Of a DNA stretch of 64,000 nt, positions 17,468-25,091 are shown one piece after another; within the stretch, counting starts at the first letter, position 1, and every line of letters begins with the position of its first letter. The position numbers were made by a program, and so were the translations under genes. The notes under the pieces are model-generated. The model saw nothing but the letters and a program-made list of their open reading frames with translations. It made no database searches and was not told where the DNA came from. The DNA lies in NCBI RefSeq assembly GCF_007828035.1, contig NZ_VITV01000013.1, forward strand, positions 62,001 to 126,000, read 5' to 3'. Origin of the DNA: Nitrospirillum amazonense. Its GTDB lineage: Bacteria > Pseudomonadota > Alphaproteobacteria > Azospirillales > Azospirillaceae.

Positions 17468-19760
17468 GGTTTCCTCCTGTCTTTCGCTTAGGTAGGGTGA
17501 AGCTGAAGGCGGCGCCCTGGCCGACGGCACCTTTGGCTTCCAGTGTGCCGCCGTGCCGGTCGATGATGCGTTTCGTCAATGCCAGGCCGATGCCGGTGCC
17601 CTCGAAATCCTCTTGCCGGTGCAGGCGCTGGAACACCTGGAACAGCTTGCCGGCATAGTTCATGTCGAAGCCGACGCCGTTGTCCTCCACGCAGTACAGC
17701 ACCTCGTCGGGCCGGTCCTGGCCCCAGACCTTGATGCGGGGCGGGGTGGCGTCCCGGCTGTATTTCAAGGCGTTGTCCACCAGGTTGAACAGGGCCTGGC
17801 GCACCAGGGTGGTGTCGCCCCAGGCGGGGGGCAGGACGCCGATTTCCCATTCCACCTGCCGCTGCCCTTCGGTGATGGCCAGGCTGCGCCGGATTTCCGC
17901 CATCACCTTGGCCATGTCGATGCGGGTCATCTTCAGGCTGGTGCGGCCCAGTTGCGAGAAGTGCAGCAGGTCGTCCACCAGCTCACCGGCCGACAGGGCC
18001 GCGGCGATGATGCCGTCCAGGTAGTGGCGGGACAGGGCTTTCAGATCAGGCTCCTCCTCGCCCAGCAGTTCGGCATAGCCCGCGATGTGGCGGAAAGGCG
18101 CCCTCAGGTCATGGGAGATGGAGTAGGAGAAGGCCTCCAGCTCCTTGTTCGAGCGCTGCAGTTCCTCCGTCAGTTGGGCGCGCTCCTCGGCCCGTTGCAG
18201 GACGAAGTTGATGATGGCGCCGCGGAAGTCGGCGGCGCTCAGCAGTTCGGCCGCCCGCCAGGGCTGGGCGCGCTCGCGCACCTCCTGCTTCCAGGCCTCG
18301 AACGACAGGCGCGGATGCAGGCGGCCGGCGGTGTCCGTGGCCTTGGCCGCACGGGGATCGCCACCCCAGCGCACGGTCTCCACCACTTCCGGGCGGAACC
18401 ATAGGATGAAGCTGGCATGAAGGCGCGAGATGGGAACGGCGATGACGCCGCTGGCGACACCGGCGATGTCCCTGCCCGGCGGCCAGTCCGTGCCCAGGGT
18501 GCTGGTGGCATAGATCTGGTCGACGTTCCGGGTCCGCAGCCACTCGACCAGGGCCAGGATGCTGTCGATGGGCGGCGCCTTGCCGGCGGCCAGGACGATC
18601 CCATCGGTGACGACGGCCGCCCCGGCGCTGTTGGTGAGGGCCAGCCACTGGCTGGCGCAGTCCACCAGGCCGGCCTGGAAACCGGGCGCCCGCGCCAGGT
18701 GGGCCACCAGTTCCGTCTCGATGTTTTTCAGCCGCAGCCGTTCGTCGATCTCGGCCGCCCGCTCGCGGGCCGCGATCTGCTGCGCCACGATGCGGCCCAG
18801 GAAGTCGCAGGCGGCGCGAATCTGGGGACTGACATAGCGCGGCTGGGCATGATGGCAGGAGATCAGGCCCCACAACCGCCCGTCGATGACGATGGAGATG
18901 GACAGCGAGGCCGCCGTGCCCATGTTGCGCATGTATTCCAGATGCACGGGCGAAACGCTGCGCAACGCCACGAAACTCATGTCCAGCGGCGCGCCGTCGG
19001 TGGGGCACAGGGCGGGTATCAGCGGCTCGGGCGTGTACGTGGCGGTCGGGATCAGGCGCAGGCGGTTCGTGCGATACAATTCCCGCGCCTGGGCCGGGAT
19101 GTCGGAGGCGGGGAAGCGCAGATCGAGGTAGGAGGGCAGGGTGCCGTCCCCCTTTTCCGCAATGACGGTGCCGTTCCAGTCCTCATCGAAGCGATAGATC
19201 AGGACGCGGTTGAAGCCGGTCAGGGTCTGCACTTCCGCCGCAACACCGGCGCTGAGATCCGCCACGGTCTGCAGCCCATCGGAATTGTCCAGGAAGTCGC
19301 GCAGCAGTTGGTAGAGGCTGGCGCTGCGCCCGCGCTCGGCCTCGTCGAAAGATTCGAATTCCAGGATCAGGCCTTGGGATGCGCGCTGGCCGCTGACATG
19401 GAAGGTGCGGCCGTCGATCTGGTATTGCTCCAGAAAGGCGGTATCCGTGCCGTCGGCCCAGAGGCGGACGTCATTCTCCAACGCCGTGCGTGGGCCCACC
19501 AGGTCACCCAGCGTCTGGCTGCCGTCGAAGGCGACCGGGCGGTCCAGGATGGCGCCCAGGTTCGCGCTGGCCTGGATCACGACCAGGTCGTCCGGCCGCA
19601 GTACCGCCAGCGCGCCGTGGGGCTGGATGCCGCCGGGAATGCGGATGGGTTCCCGCGCGCACTGGTCCAGCAGCTCCTGGGGCACGGGCGGTACGTCCGG
19701 GGCGAGATCGGTGTTTCCTGGGCTATGTGACGTGACCACGGGGCAGACCCATTTGTCCAA
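17454..19760 (-). CDS. bphP: Bacteriophytochrome histidine kinase
   Basis: PAS-GAF-PHY photosensor followed by HisKA and HATPase domains, 768 aa. Cys34 in DQCAREPIRIPGGIQPHG is the expected biliverdin-attachment Cys of bacteriophytochromes. The GAF domain has FPASDIPAQARELY, the PHY tongue has SFILWFRPE, the phospho-His lies in SYSISHDLRAPFRHI, and the catalytic domain carries NLVDNALKYSRDA. It should switch between red- and far-red-absorbing forms and phosphorylate the adjacent response regulator. Heme oxygenase, which supplies biliverdin, is encoded 54 bp upstream in the same direction. Confidence 0.95.
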   Translation of the reverse strand: MDKWVCPVVTSHSPGNTDLAPDVPPVPQELLDQCAREPIRIPGGIQPHGALAVLRPDDLVVIQASANLGAILDRPVAFDGSQTLGDLVGPRTALENDVRLWADGTDTAFLEQYQIDGRTFHVSGQRASQGLILEFESFDEAERGRSASLYQLLRDFLDNSDGLQTVADLSAGVAAEVQTLTGFNRVLIYRFDEDWNGTVIAEKGDGTLPSYLDLRFPASDIPAQARELYRTNRLRLIPTATYTPEPLIPALCPTDGAPLDMSFVALRSVSPVHLEYMRNMGTAASLSISIVIDGRLWGLISCHHAQPRYVSPQIRAACDFLGRIVAQQIAARERAAEIDERLRLKNIETELVAHLARAPGFQAGLVDCASQWLALTNSAGAAVVTDGIVLAAGKAPPIDSILALVEWLRTRNVDQIYATSTLGTDWPPGRDIAGVASGVIAVPISRLHASFILWFRPEVVETVRWGGDPRAAKATDTAGRLHPRLSFEAWKQEVRERAQPWRAAELLSAADFRGAIINFVLQRAEERAQLTEELQRSNKELEAFSYSISHDLRAPFRHIAGYAELLGEEEPDLKALSRHYLDGIIAAALSAGELVDDLLHFSQLGRTSLKMTRIDMAKVMAEIRRSLAITEGQRQVEWEIGVLPPAWGDTTLVRQALFNLVDNALKYSRDATPPRIKVWGQDRPDEVLYCVEDNGVGFDMNYAGKLFQVFQRLHRQEDFEGTGIGLALTKRIIDRHGGTLEAKGAVGQGAAFSFTLPKRKTGGNRGHA

Positions 19761-19814
19761 GGAACCGTGAACCAGCCATTTGCCGGAAATTTAAGGCGAA
19801 TATGGGGCCGCGGC

Positions 19815-20420
19815 TCATTTTTCTGACACCCGCCTGCGGCCGTGGCTAGCCTGATAATGGCCTAGGACCTGCTCGGCGGCCTTTTGGAATAGGCCAAAGG
19901 AGGCGACTGCGGCCGTGACGGCGTCGGCCCGGAAAGCGCTGTCCGCGGCTTCCTTGTTGAGCAGGGCCACGAAGTCGCGCCAGAAGGGGCGGCCCCGGCC
20001 ATGCGCCAGGAAGCGGGTGGCCCGGGGAATGAGGGGGTCGCCTGAATCCAGCGCCCGGCGCAACAGCACCTCGGCGCCCAGCCGTGATCCTTCCAGCACA
20101 TACAGATGACCCAGGGCCTCCGCCCGGCTGCGGATGATCGGCGCTTCCACCAGCACCGCCGACAGGCGGTTGTCGGCATTCAGCGCTGCCAGGTCCGCCT
20201 CCAGCGCGTGGCGACGGCGCCGCTGTTGCCAGTCGGGTAGGATCAGTTCCACCCCTGCCGCCTCCAGGCTCAATTCAACGGCGCGCAATGCCGGGTGCTG
20301 GGCTTTCAGCAGATGGAAGTAGTCCGGCAGGTGGCTGACATCCAGCGTGGCGAATTGCCTGTCCAGGGTGGCGTGGCAGGCTGCCGTACCCATGCGCAGC
20401 ACTGATCTCAGTAGCGTCAC
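19815..20420 (-). CDS. bphO: Heme oxygenase (biliverdin supply for the phytochrome)
   Basis: This bacterial heme oxygenase-like protein is 201 residues long, normal for BphO. The N-terminal ACHATLD contains the likely proximal heme His, and GHLYVLEGSRLGAEVLLRR is the conserved distal-helix block. It opens heme to biliverdin IX-alpha, CO and iron. The GTG at 20420 is chosen because AGGAG lies 6 bases upstream within a purine-rich stretch. It heads the bphO-bphP-response regulator-hybrid kinase operon and is transcribed divergently from the stress operon at 20621. Confidence 0.88.
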   Translation of the reverse strand: MTLLRSVLRMGTAACHATLDRQFATLDVSHLPDYFHLLKAQHPALRAVELSLEAAGVELILPDWQQRRRRHALEADLAALNADNRLSAVLVEAPIIRSRAEALGHLYVLEGSRLGAEVLLRRALDSGDPLIPRATRFLAHGRGRPFWRDFVALLNKEAADSAFRADAVTAAVASFGLFQKAAEQVLGHYQASHGRRRVSEK

Positions 20421-20556
20421 GCCCGCTCCTTCCTCCTCGTCGGACCTCAGCCAGTGACATATCGCGGCCCCCGTGGAAATCAATGGTGCCCATGTCGGGT
20501 GTGCCCACGTCGGCGGCACCGCTGGGGCCTGCCACCGCCCCCTTTCCGCCCGCCAC

Positions 20557-20582
20557 GGAACCCTGCGCGGCATCCGGTGGTT
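20557..20582 (+). promoter_or_regulatory. EcfG-type promoter
   Basis: GGAAC at 20557-20561, 17 nt, GGTT at 20579-20582. It is close to the alphaproteobacterial general-stress sigma consensus (GGAAC, 16-17 nt, CGTT) and 39 bp upstream of the ATG at 20621. It would drive the small membrane protein, DUF72, ligD, SemiSWEET and topoisomerase IB genes. Confidence 0.7.
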
Positions 20583-20620
20583 GCTTTGGCTGTGACCTGG
20601 CAGCGAGCGAGGGCCCGAAG

Positions 20621-20770
20621 ATGGAACGCAAGAAAGACCATGTCGTCCTGACCGCGCGGGAGGCGCGGGGGGCCACCCTGGGACGGCCGGTCTTGGCCGT
20701 CCTTCTGGTCAGCCTGGCCTTGGTGATCGTGGCCTTCGCGCTGGCTTGGTGGTTGGGCAAGTGGTGGTAA
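20621..20770 (+). CDS. Small single-span membrane protein, 49 aa
   Basis: A short charged N-terminus (MERKKDHVVLTAREARGA) is followed by one hydrophobic helix from about residue 22 to 45, ending WWLGKWW. The ATG at 20621 follows GAGGG and lies just behind an EcfG-type promoter; an upstream ATG at 20483 would start before that promoter and is unlikely. Function unknown. As the first gene of a stress-type operon it may be an inner-membrane stress peptide. The next gene starts 18 bp downstream. Confidence 0.6.
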   Translation: MERKKDHVVLTAREARGATLGRPVLAVLLVSLALVIVAFALAWWLGKWW

Positions 20771-20788
20771 GGAAGGACCGGCGGCATC

Positions 20789-21679
20789 ATGGCGCCCCAG
20801 GCGGACGTTCGCATCGGCATCTCCGGCTGGACCTACGCCCCCTGGCGTGGGGCCTTTTACCCGGAAGGCCTGCCCCAGCGCCGCGCGTTGGAATATGCCA
20901 GCGGCGTCTTCCGCAGCATCGAGATCAACGGCACCTTTTATGGGCTGCAGACGCCGGATGTGTTCGCCCGGTGGAATGAGGAGACGCCCGACGGCTTCGT
21001 CTTTGCGGTAAAGGCGCCACGCTATATCACGCATATCCGGCGGTTGAAGGATCCCGTGGCTCCGCTGGCCAACTTCCTGGCCTCCGGCCTGCTGCGGCTG
21101 GGGAATAAGCTGGGACCCCTGCTGTGGCAATTCCCGCCCAGCTTCAAATTCGATGCCCAACTGTTGGGCGACTTCCTGGCGCTGTTGCCTCACGACACGG
21201 AACACGCGGCCGACCTGGCCCACCGCCACGACGATAATCTCAAGGCCCGCGCCTGGATGCAATCCGGCCCTCACCGTCGGCTGCGTCATGCCGTGGAAAT
21301 CCGCCACGAGAGTTTTCGCGATCCGGCCTTTATCGACCTGCTGCGCCAGCACAGCGTGGCGCTGGTCTGCGCCGACACGGTTGCATGGCCGCGCCTTATG
21401 GATTTGACGTCGGACTTCGTCTACTGCCGCCTGCACGGTTCCAGCGAACTATACCGCAGCGGTTACGGTACCGACGAATTGGACCGCTGGGCGCGGCGTG
21501 TAGCCGCCTGGGCCGGGGGGCGGCCGCTGGACGCCGGCGACTATGGGCGTGACGATTATGTCGAGCCGCCAACCGACCCGCACCCCTCACCGCGCGACGT
21601 CTTCCTCTACTTCGACAACACCGACAAGCTGCGGGCGCCCGATGACGCCCGCGCCTTGGTCGGCCGCTTGGACCATTGA
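20789..21679 (+). CDS. DUF72 (YecE-like) family protein
   Basis: This 296-residue TIM-barrel-like protein has the DUF72 landmarks: RIGISGWTYAPWRGAFYPEGLPQ at the N-terminus, EINGTFYGLQ, PRYITHIRRL, LLWQFPPSFKFD, AVEIRHESF and a C-terminal YFDNT. The biochemical role of the family is not established. It recurs next to DNA-repair and stress genes, as here, and is translationally coupled to ligD, whose GTG start lies 11 bp beyond its stop. Confidence 0.88.
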   Translation: MAPQADVRIGISGWTYAPWRGAFYPEGLPQRRALEYASGVFRSIEINGTFYGLQTPDVFARWNEETPDGFVFAVKAPRYITHIRRLKDPVAPLANFLASGLLRLGNKLGPLLWQFPPSFKFDAQLLGDFLALLPHDTEHAADLAHRHDDNLKARAWMQSGPHRRLRHAVEIRHESFRDPAFIDLLRQHSVALVCADTVAWPRLMDLTSDFVYCRLHGSSELYRSGYGTDELDRWARRVAAWAGGRPLDAGDYGRDDYVEPPTDPHPSPRDVFLYFDNTDKLRAPDDARALVGRLDH

Positions 21680-21690
21680 GGGAGGGCGCC

Positions 21691-23697
21691 GTGGGCCGTG
21701 ACATCCCCGATGACGAGGTGCTGGACCATCCATCGAAAGAGCCATCCAAGGGGCCGGATACGGTACGGCCATCGCGCGCGCAAATTCTGCCGCCCGCCTT
21801 CATGGAGCCAGCGCTGGCTACCTTGGTCGACACCCCGCCGGAGGGGCCGGATTGGCTGTTCGAGGCCAAGTTCGACGGCTACCGCGCGGTGGTGGCGGCT
21901 TCTGGGCAGGAGGTGCGCATTCACACCCGCTCAGGCCTTGATTGGACCGATCGCTTCCCCACCATCGTGCAGGCGCTGGCGGCGCTGGACCTGCCGCCGG
22001 TGCTGCTGGACGGGGAGATCGTTGCTTTGGATTCCCGGGGGATCAGCAGCTTCAACACCCTGCAGCACGCCATGAAGGACGATCAGGCGGCGCTGAATTA
22101 CTACGTTTTCGATCTGCTGGCGGAAGCCGGGCGCGATTGGGGCGCCCGCCCGCTGGTGGCACGCAAGGCGCGTCTGGCCGCCTTGCTGGGGGAAACCGGC
22201 AAGACCGGCCCGGTCTTCTATACCGACCACGTGATGGGCGGTGGCGCCGCCTTGCTGGCCACCCTATGTGAACAGGGTTTCGAAGGCATCATCGCCAAGC
22301 GGGCGAGCGCCCCCTATCACCCGGGCCGGGGCCATGACTGGCTGAAGGTGAAGTGTGGCAACCGCCAGGAATTCGTCATCGTCGGCTGGTCGCCCTCCAC
22401 CCATGGGCGGGCCTTCGCCTCCTTGCTGCTGGGCCTAAGGGAGGATGGTGCCTTGCGCTACGCCGGCCGGGTGGGCAGCGGCTTCGACGCCGACACCCAG
22501 GCGGGGCTGGAGGCGCGGTTGCACGCCCTGGGACGTAAGAGCCCGACGGTGGCAGTGGACAGCGTACCCCCCGCCATCGCCCGGGAGGCGCGCTGGGTGA
22601 AGCCCGAGTTGGTGGCGGAAATCGCCTTCGCCGGCTTCACCGCCGATCAACTGGTGCGGCAGGGCCGCTTCCTGGGGTTGCGCGGCGACAAGCCGGCCAA
22701 GGCCGTGGTGCTGGAAAAGGCGGAACCCGTGGGCCAGGCGGCGAAGGAAGCGGGCCCGCCCAAGGGTCAGGTCCCGCTGACCCATCCGGAGCGGGTGCTG
22801 GACCCCGTCTCCGGCCTGACTAAGCAGGACCTGGCCGACTATCTGGAAACGGTGGCATCGCGCATGTTGCCCTATGCCGCAGGCCGGCTGCTGAGCCTAC
22901 TGCGCTGTCCCGAAGGAACAGGGCAGGCCTGCTTCTTCCAGCGCCATGCCGCTTCCGGCACGCCGGCCTGGTGGCGGCGCAAGGCGGTGAAGGAGAAGGA
23001 TGGAAGACAGAGTGACTATTTTTACCTGACGGACGCGGCGGGGTTGCGGGCGGCGGCCCAGATGGGCGTGTTGGAGCTGCACCTATGGGGCAGCCAGGTG
23101 CGCAAGTTGGAATCCCCCGACCGGCTGGTATTCGACCTGGATCCCGACGTCAGCCTGCCCTTCGCCAAGGTCAAGGCGGCGGCGGTGGCCATGCGCGATG
23201 TCCTGGCGGCGCTGGATCTCGTCAGCTTCCCCCTGCTGACGGGCGGCAAGGGCGTGCATGTCGTGGCTCCGCTGGGTCCCGGCGCCGCCGGCGGGCGCCG
23301 CCAATGGCCGGTGGTGGCCGCCTTCGCGAAGGCCGTGGCGGAACAACTGGTGGAAGCCAACCCCGACGCCTACGTCGCCACCATGAGCAAGGCTCGGCGC
23401 CAGGGTCGCATTTTCATCGATCATTTCCGCAATACGCGGGGCTCCTCGGCCATTGCCCCCTACTCGACCCGGGCCAAGCCCGCGCGCGCCGGCGGCGGCA
23501 CCCCCGTCGCTTGCCCGGTCAGCTGGGAGGAATTGGCCAAGGTGGAACGGGCGGATTTCTACACCACCGCCGATGCCCCCGCCCTGATGCGGCGCGCCGA
23601 TCCCTGGGCCCGATATTTTGAGCTGGAGCAGGATTTGGGCGCCGCGGCCTGCCGCGTGCTGGGGGTGAAGGTGGGTGCGGGGGCCTACAACGGATGA
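21691..23697 (+). CDS. ligD: LigD-type DNA ligase/polymerase of non-homologous end joining
   Basis: An N-terminal ATP-dependent ligase domain (adenylated Lys60 in FEAKFDGYRAVV, then an OB-fold to about residue 310) is joined to a C-terminal archaeo-eukaryotic primase-type polymerase domain (VFDLDPDVSLPF with the metal-binding Asp pair, LLTGGKGVHVVAPL, TRGSSAIAPYSTRAK). The phosphoesterase domain found in many LigDs is absent. GTG 21691 follows GGAGGG; a TTG at 21676 is also open. It should seal double-strand breaks with Ku, but no ku gene is in the window. The stop overlaps the next start. Confidence 0.93.
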   Translation: MGRDIPDDEVLDHPSKEPSKGPDTVRPSRAQILPPAFMEPALATLVDTPPEGPDWLFEAKFDGYRAVVAASGQEVRIHTRSGLDWTDRFPTIVQALAALDLPPVLLDGEIVALDSRGISSFNTLQHAMKDDQAALNYYVFDLLAEAGRDWGARPLVARKARLAALLGETGKTGPVFYTDHVMGGGAALLATLCEQGFEGIIAKRASAPYHPGRGHDWLKVKCGNRQEFVIVGWSPSTHGRAFASLLLGLREDGALRYAGRVGSGFDADTQAGLEARLHALGRKSPTVAVDSVPPAIAREARWVKPELVAEIAFAGFTADQLVRQGRFLGLRGDKPAKAVVLEKAEPVGQAAKEAGPPKGQVPLTHPERVLDPVSGLTKQDLADYLETVASRMLPYAAGRLLSLLRCPEGTGQACFFQRHAASGTPAWWRRKAVKEKDGRQSDYFYLTDAAGLRAAAQMGVLELHLWGSQVRKLESPDRLVFDLDPDVSLPFAKVKAAAVAMRDVLAALDLVSFPLLTGGKGVHVVAPLGPGAAGGRRQWPVVAAFAKAVAEQLVEANPDAYVATMSKARRQGRIFIDHFRNTRGSSAIAPYSTRAKPARAGGGTPVACPVSWEELAKVERADFYTTADAPALMRRADPWARYFELEQDLGAAACRVLGVKVGAGAYNG

Positions 23698-23984
23698 TCG
23701 CGCCTGGCTTCGCGGACCTTATCGGCTGGCTAGCGGCGCTGCTGCTGTTCCTGACCCTGGCGTGCCAGATTTGGACGCAGTGGCGCGAGCGCTCGACCAA
23801 GGGGGTGTCGCCCTGGCTGTTCACGGGGCAGATCGCCACCTCCATCGGCTTCGTCACCTATTCCTGGCTGCTGGGCAATTGGGTGTTCGTCACCACCAAC
23901 GCTCTGATCCTGGCCACGGCTGTCGTGGGCCAGGGACTATATCTCAGCCAGCGCCGCGCGAAGGCGCCTGAGGCCGCCGAATGA
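23694..23984 (+). CDS. SemiSWEET / PQ-loop small membrane protein, 96 aa
   Basis: Three hydrophobic helices with the SemiSWEET-like loop CQIWTQWRERSTKGVSP after the first helix and a conserved Asn in FVTTNALILAT in the third. Family members form dimers that move small sugars across the membrane; the substrate here is unknown. ATG overlaps the ligD stop, and its TGA overlaps the ATG of the next gene, so it is locked into the ligD-topoisomerase chain. A sugar transporter between two DNA-repair genes is unusual. Confidence 0.75.
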   Translation: MIAPGFADLIGWLAALLLFLTLACQIWTQWRERSTKGVSPWLFTGQIATSIGFVTYSWLLGNWVFVTTNALILATAVVGQGLYLSQRRAKAPEAAE

Positions 23985-25030
23985 GCGATGAGGCGGGCTT
24001 GGTCTATGTCAGCGACAGCGATCCCGGCATCCGGCGACGCAAGTCCGGGTCGGGCTTTCGCTATTGCCTGCCGGACGGCGCCACGGTGCGCGACCCGGTG
24101 TTGCGCGCCCGCATTAAGGCCCTGGTCATCCCGCCGGCCTGGACGGACGTCTGGATCTGTGCCGACGCCAACGGCCATTTGCAGGTCACCGGCCGTGATG
24201 CCAAGGGGCGCAAGCAGTACATGTACCATCCCGCCTTCCGCCAGGCGCGGGAGGGGGCCAAGTTCCACCACCTGATCGATTTCGCCCGGCGTCTGCCGTT
24301 GATCCGCGACCGTGTGGCCCGCGACCTCGCGCTGCCCGGCTTGCCACGCGACAAGGTGCTGGCGACCATCGTCCACCTGCTGGGGACGACGCTGATCCGC
24401 GTGGGCAACGCCGATTACGCCCGCGACAACCAGAGCTACGGCCTGACCACCCTGCGCGCCGCCCACGTCAGCGTGGAGAAGTCGTCCCTGCGCTTCGACT
24501 TCAAGGGCAAGAGCGGCAAGCTCTGGCGGCTGAAGGTGACCGACCGGCGGGTGGCCCGGATCGTCAAGGCCTGCCAGGAGCTGCCCGGGCAGCCCCTTTT
24601 CCAATATCTGGACGCTGACGGTAACCGGCGGGAGGTCAGTTCCGCTGATGTGAACGCCTACCTTCGCGAGGCGGCGGAGGGGAAGGGGGCCAAGCGTGAA
24701 GACGGGGTCACGGCCAAGGATTTCCGTACCTGGGCCGGCACGGTCATGATGGCCCTGGCGCTGAACGACAGCCCGCCGCCCACCAGCCCCACCCACGGCC
24801 GGCGCATGGTCACCGCCGCGTTGAAACAGGTGGCGGCTCGCTTGGGCAACACCGTCACCGTTTGCCGTCAATGCTATGTCCACCCGGTGATCATGGACGA
24901 TTACCTGGCCGGCCGTTTCCGGTTGCGCCTGCGCCAGGACGGGCCGGCGGGGCTGTCCCCGGCGGAGGCCGCGGTGCTGACCGTGCTGCGCCGCGCGGAA
25001 AAGCGTCAGGACGCGGGGAACTTGAGCTGA
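23981..25030 (+). CDS. DNA topoisomerase IB (poxvirus/eukaryotic type)
   Basis: This 349-residue bacterial type IB topoisomerase has an N-terminal GFRYCLPDG-like domain and a tyrosine-recombinase-fold catalytic domain: RVGNADYARDNQSYGLTTL, KDFRTWAGT and the nucleophile Tyr in CRQCYVHP near the C-terminus. It relaxes supercoils through a 3'-phosphotyrosyl intermediate without ATP. Start ATG overlaps the previous stop (ATGA). An EcfG-type promoter for katE overlaps its last codons. Confidence 0.92.
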   Translation: MSDEAGLVYVSDSDPGIRRRKSGSGFRYCLPDGATVRDPVLRARIKALVIPPAWTDVWICADANGHLQVTGRDAKGRKQYMYHPAFRQAREGAKFHHLIDFARRLPLIRDRVARDLALPGLPRDKVLATIVHLLGTTLIRVGNADYARDNQSYGLTTLRAAHVSVEKSSLRFDFKGKSGKLWRLKVTDRRVARIVKACQELPGQPLFQYLDADGNRREVSSADVNAYLREAAEGKGAKREDGVTAKDFRTWAGTVMMALALNDSPPPTSPTHGRRMVTAALKQVAARLGNTVTVCRQCYVHPVIMDDYLAGRFRLRLRQDGPAGLSPAEAAVLTVLRRAEKRQDAGNLS

Positions 25031-25041
25031 GCCGGGCGGTT
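25017..25041 (+). promoter_or_regulatory. EcfG-type promoter of katE
   Basis: GGAAC at 25017-25021, 16 nt, GGTT at 25038-25041. It lies across the topoisomerase stop codon and ends 50 bp before the katE ATG. Catalase is a common target of the alphaproteobacterial general stress sigma factor. Confidence 0.7.
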
Positions 25042-25091
25042 GGAGCGTGGACCGCCATCTCGCCAAAGCCGTCCCGACAAAGAGGAAGCCC

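Noticed and set aside
20621-25030. A ku gene partnering ligD
   Set aside because: No protein with Ku features occurs here or elsewhere in the window.
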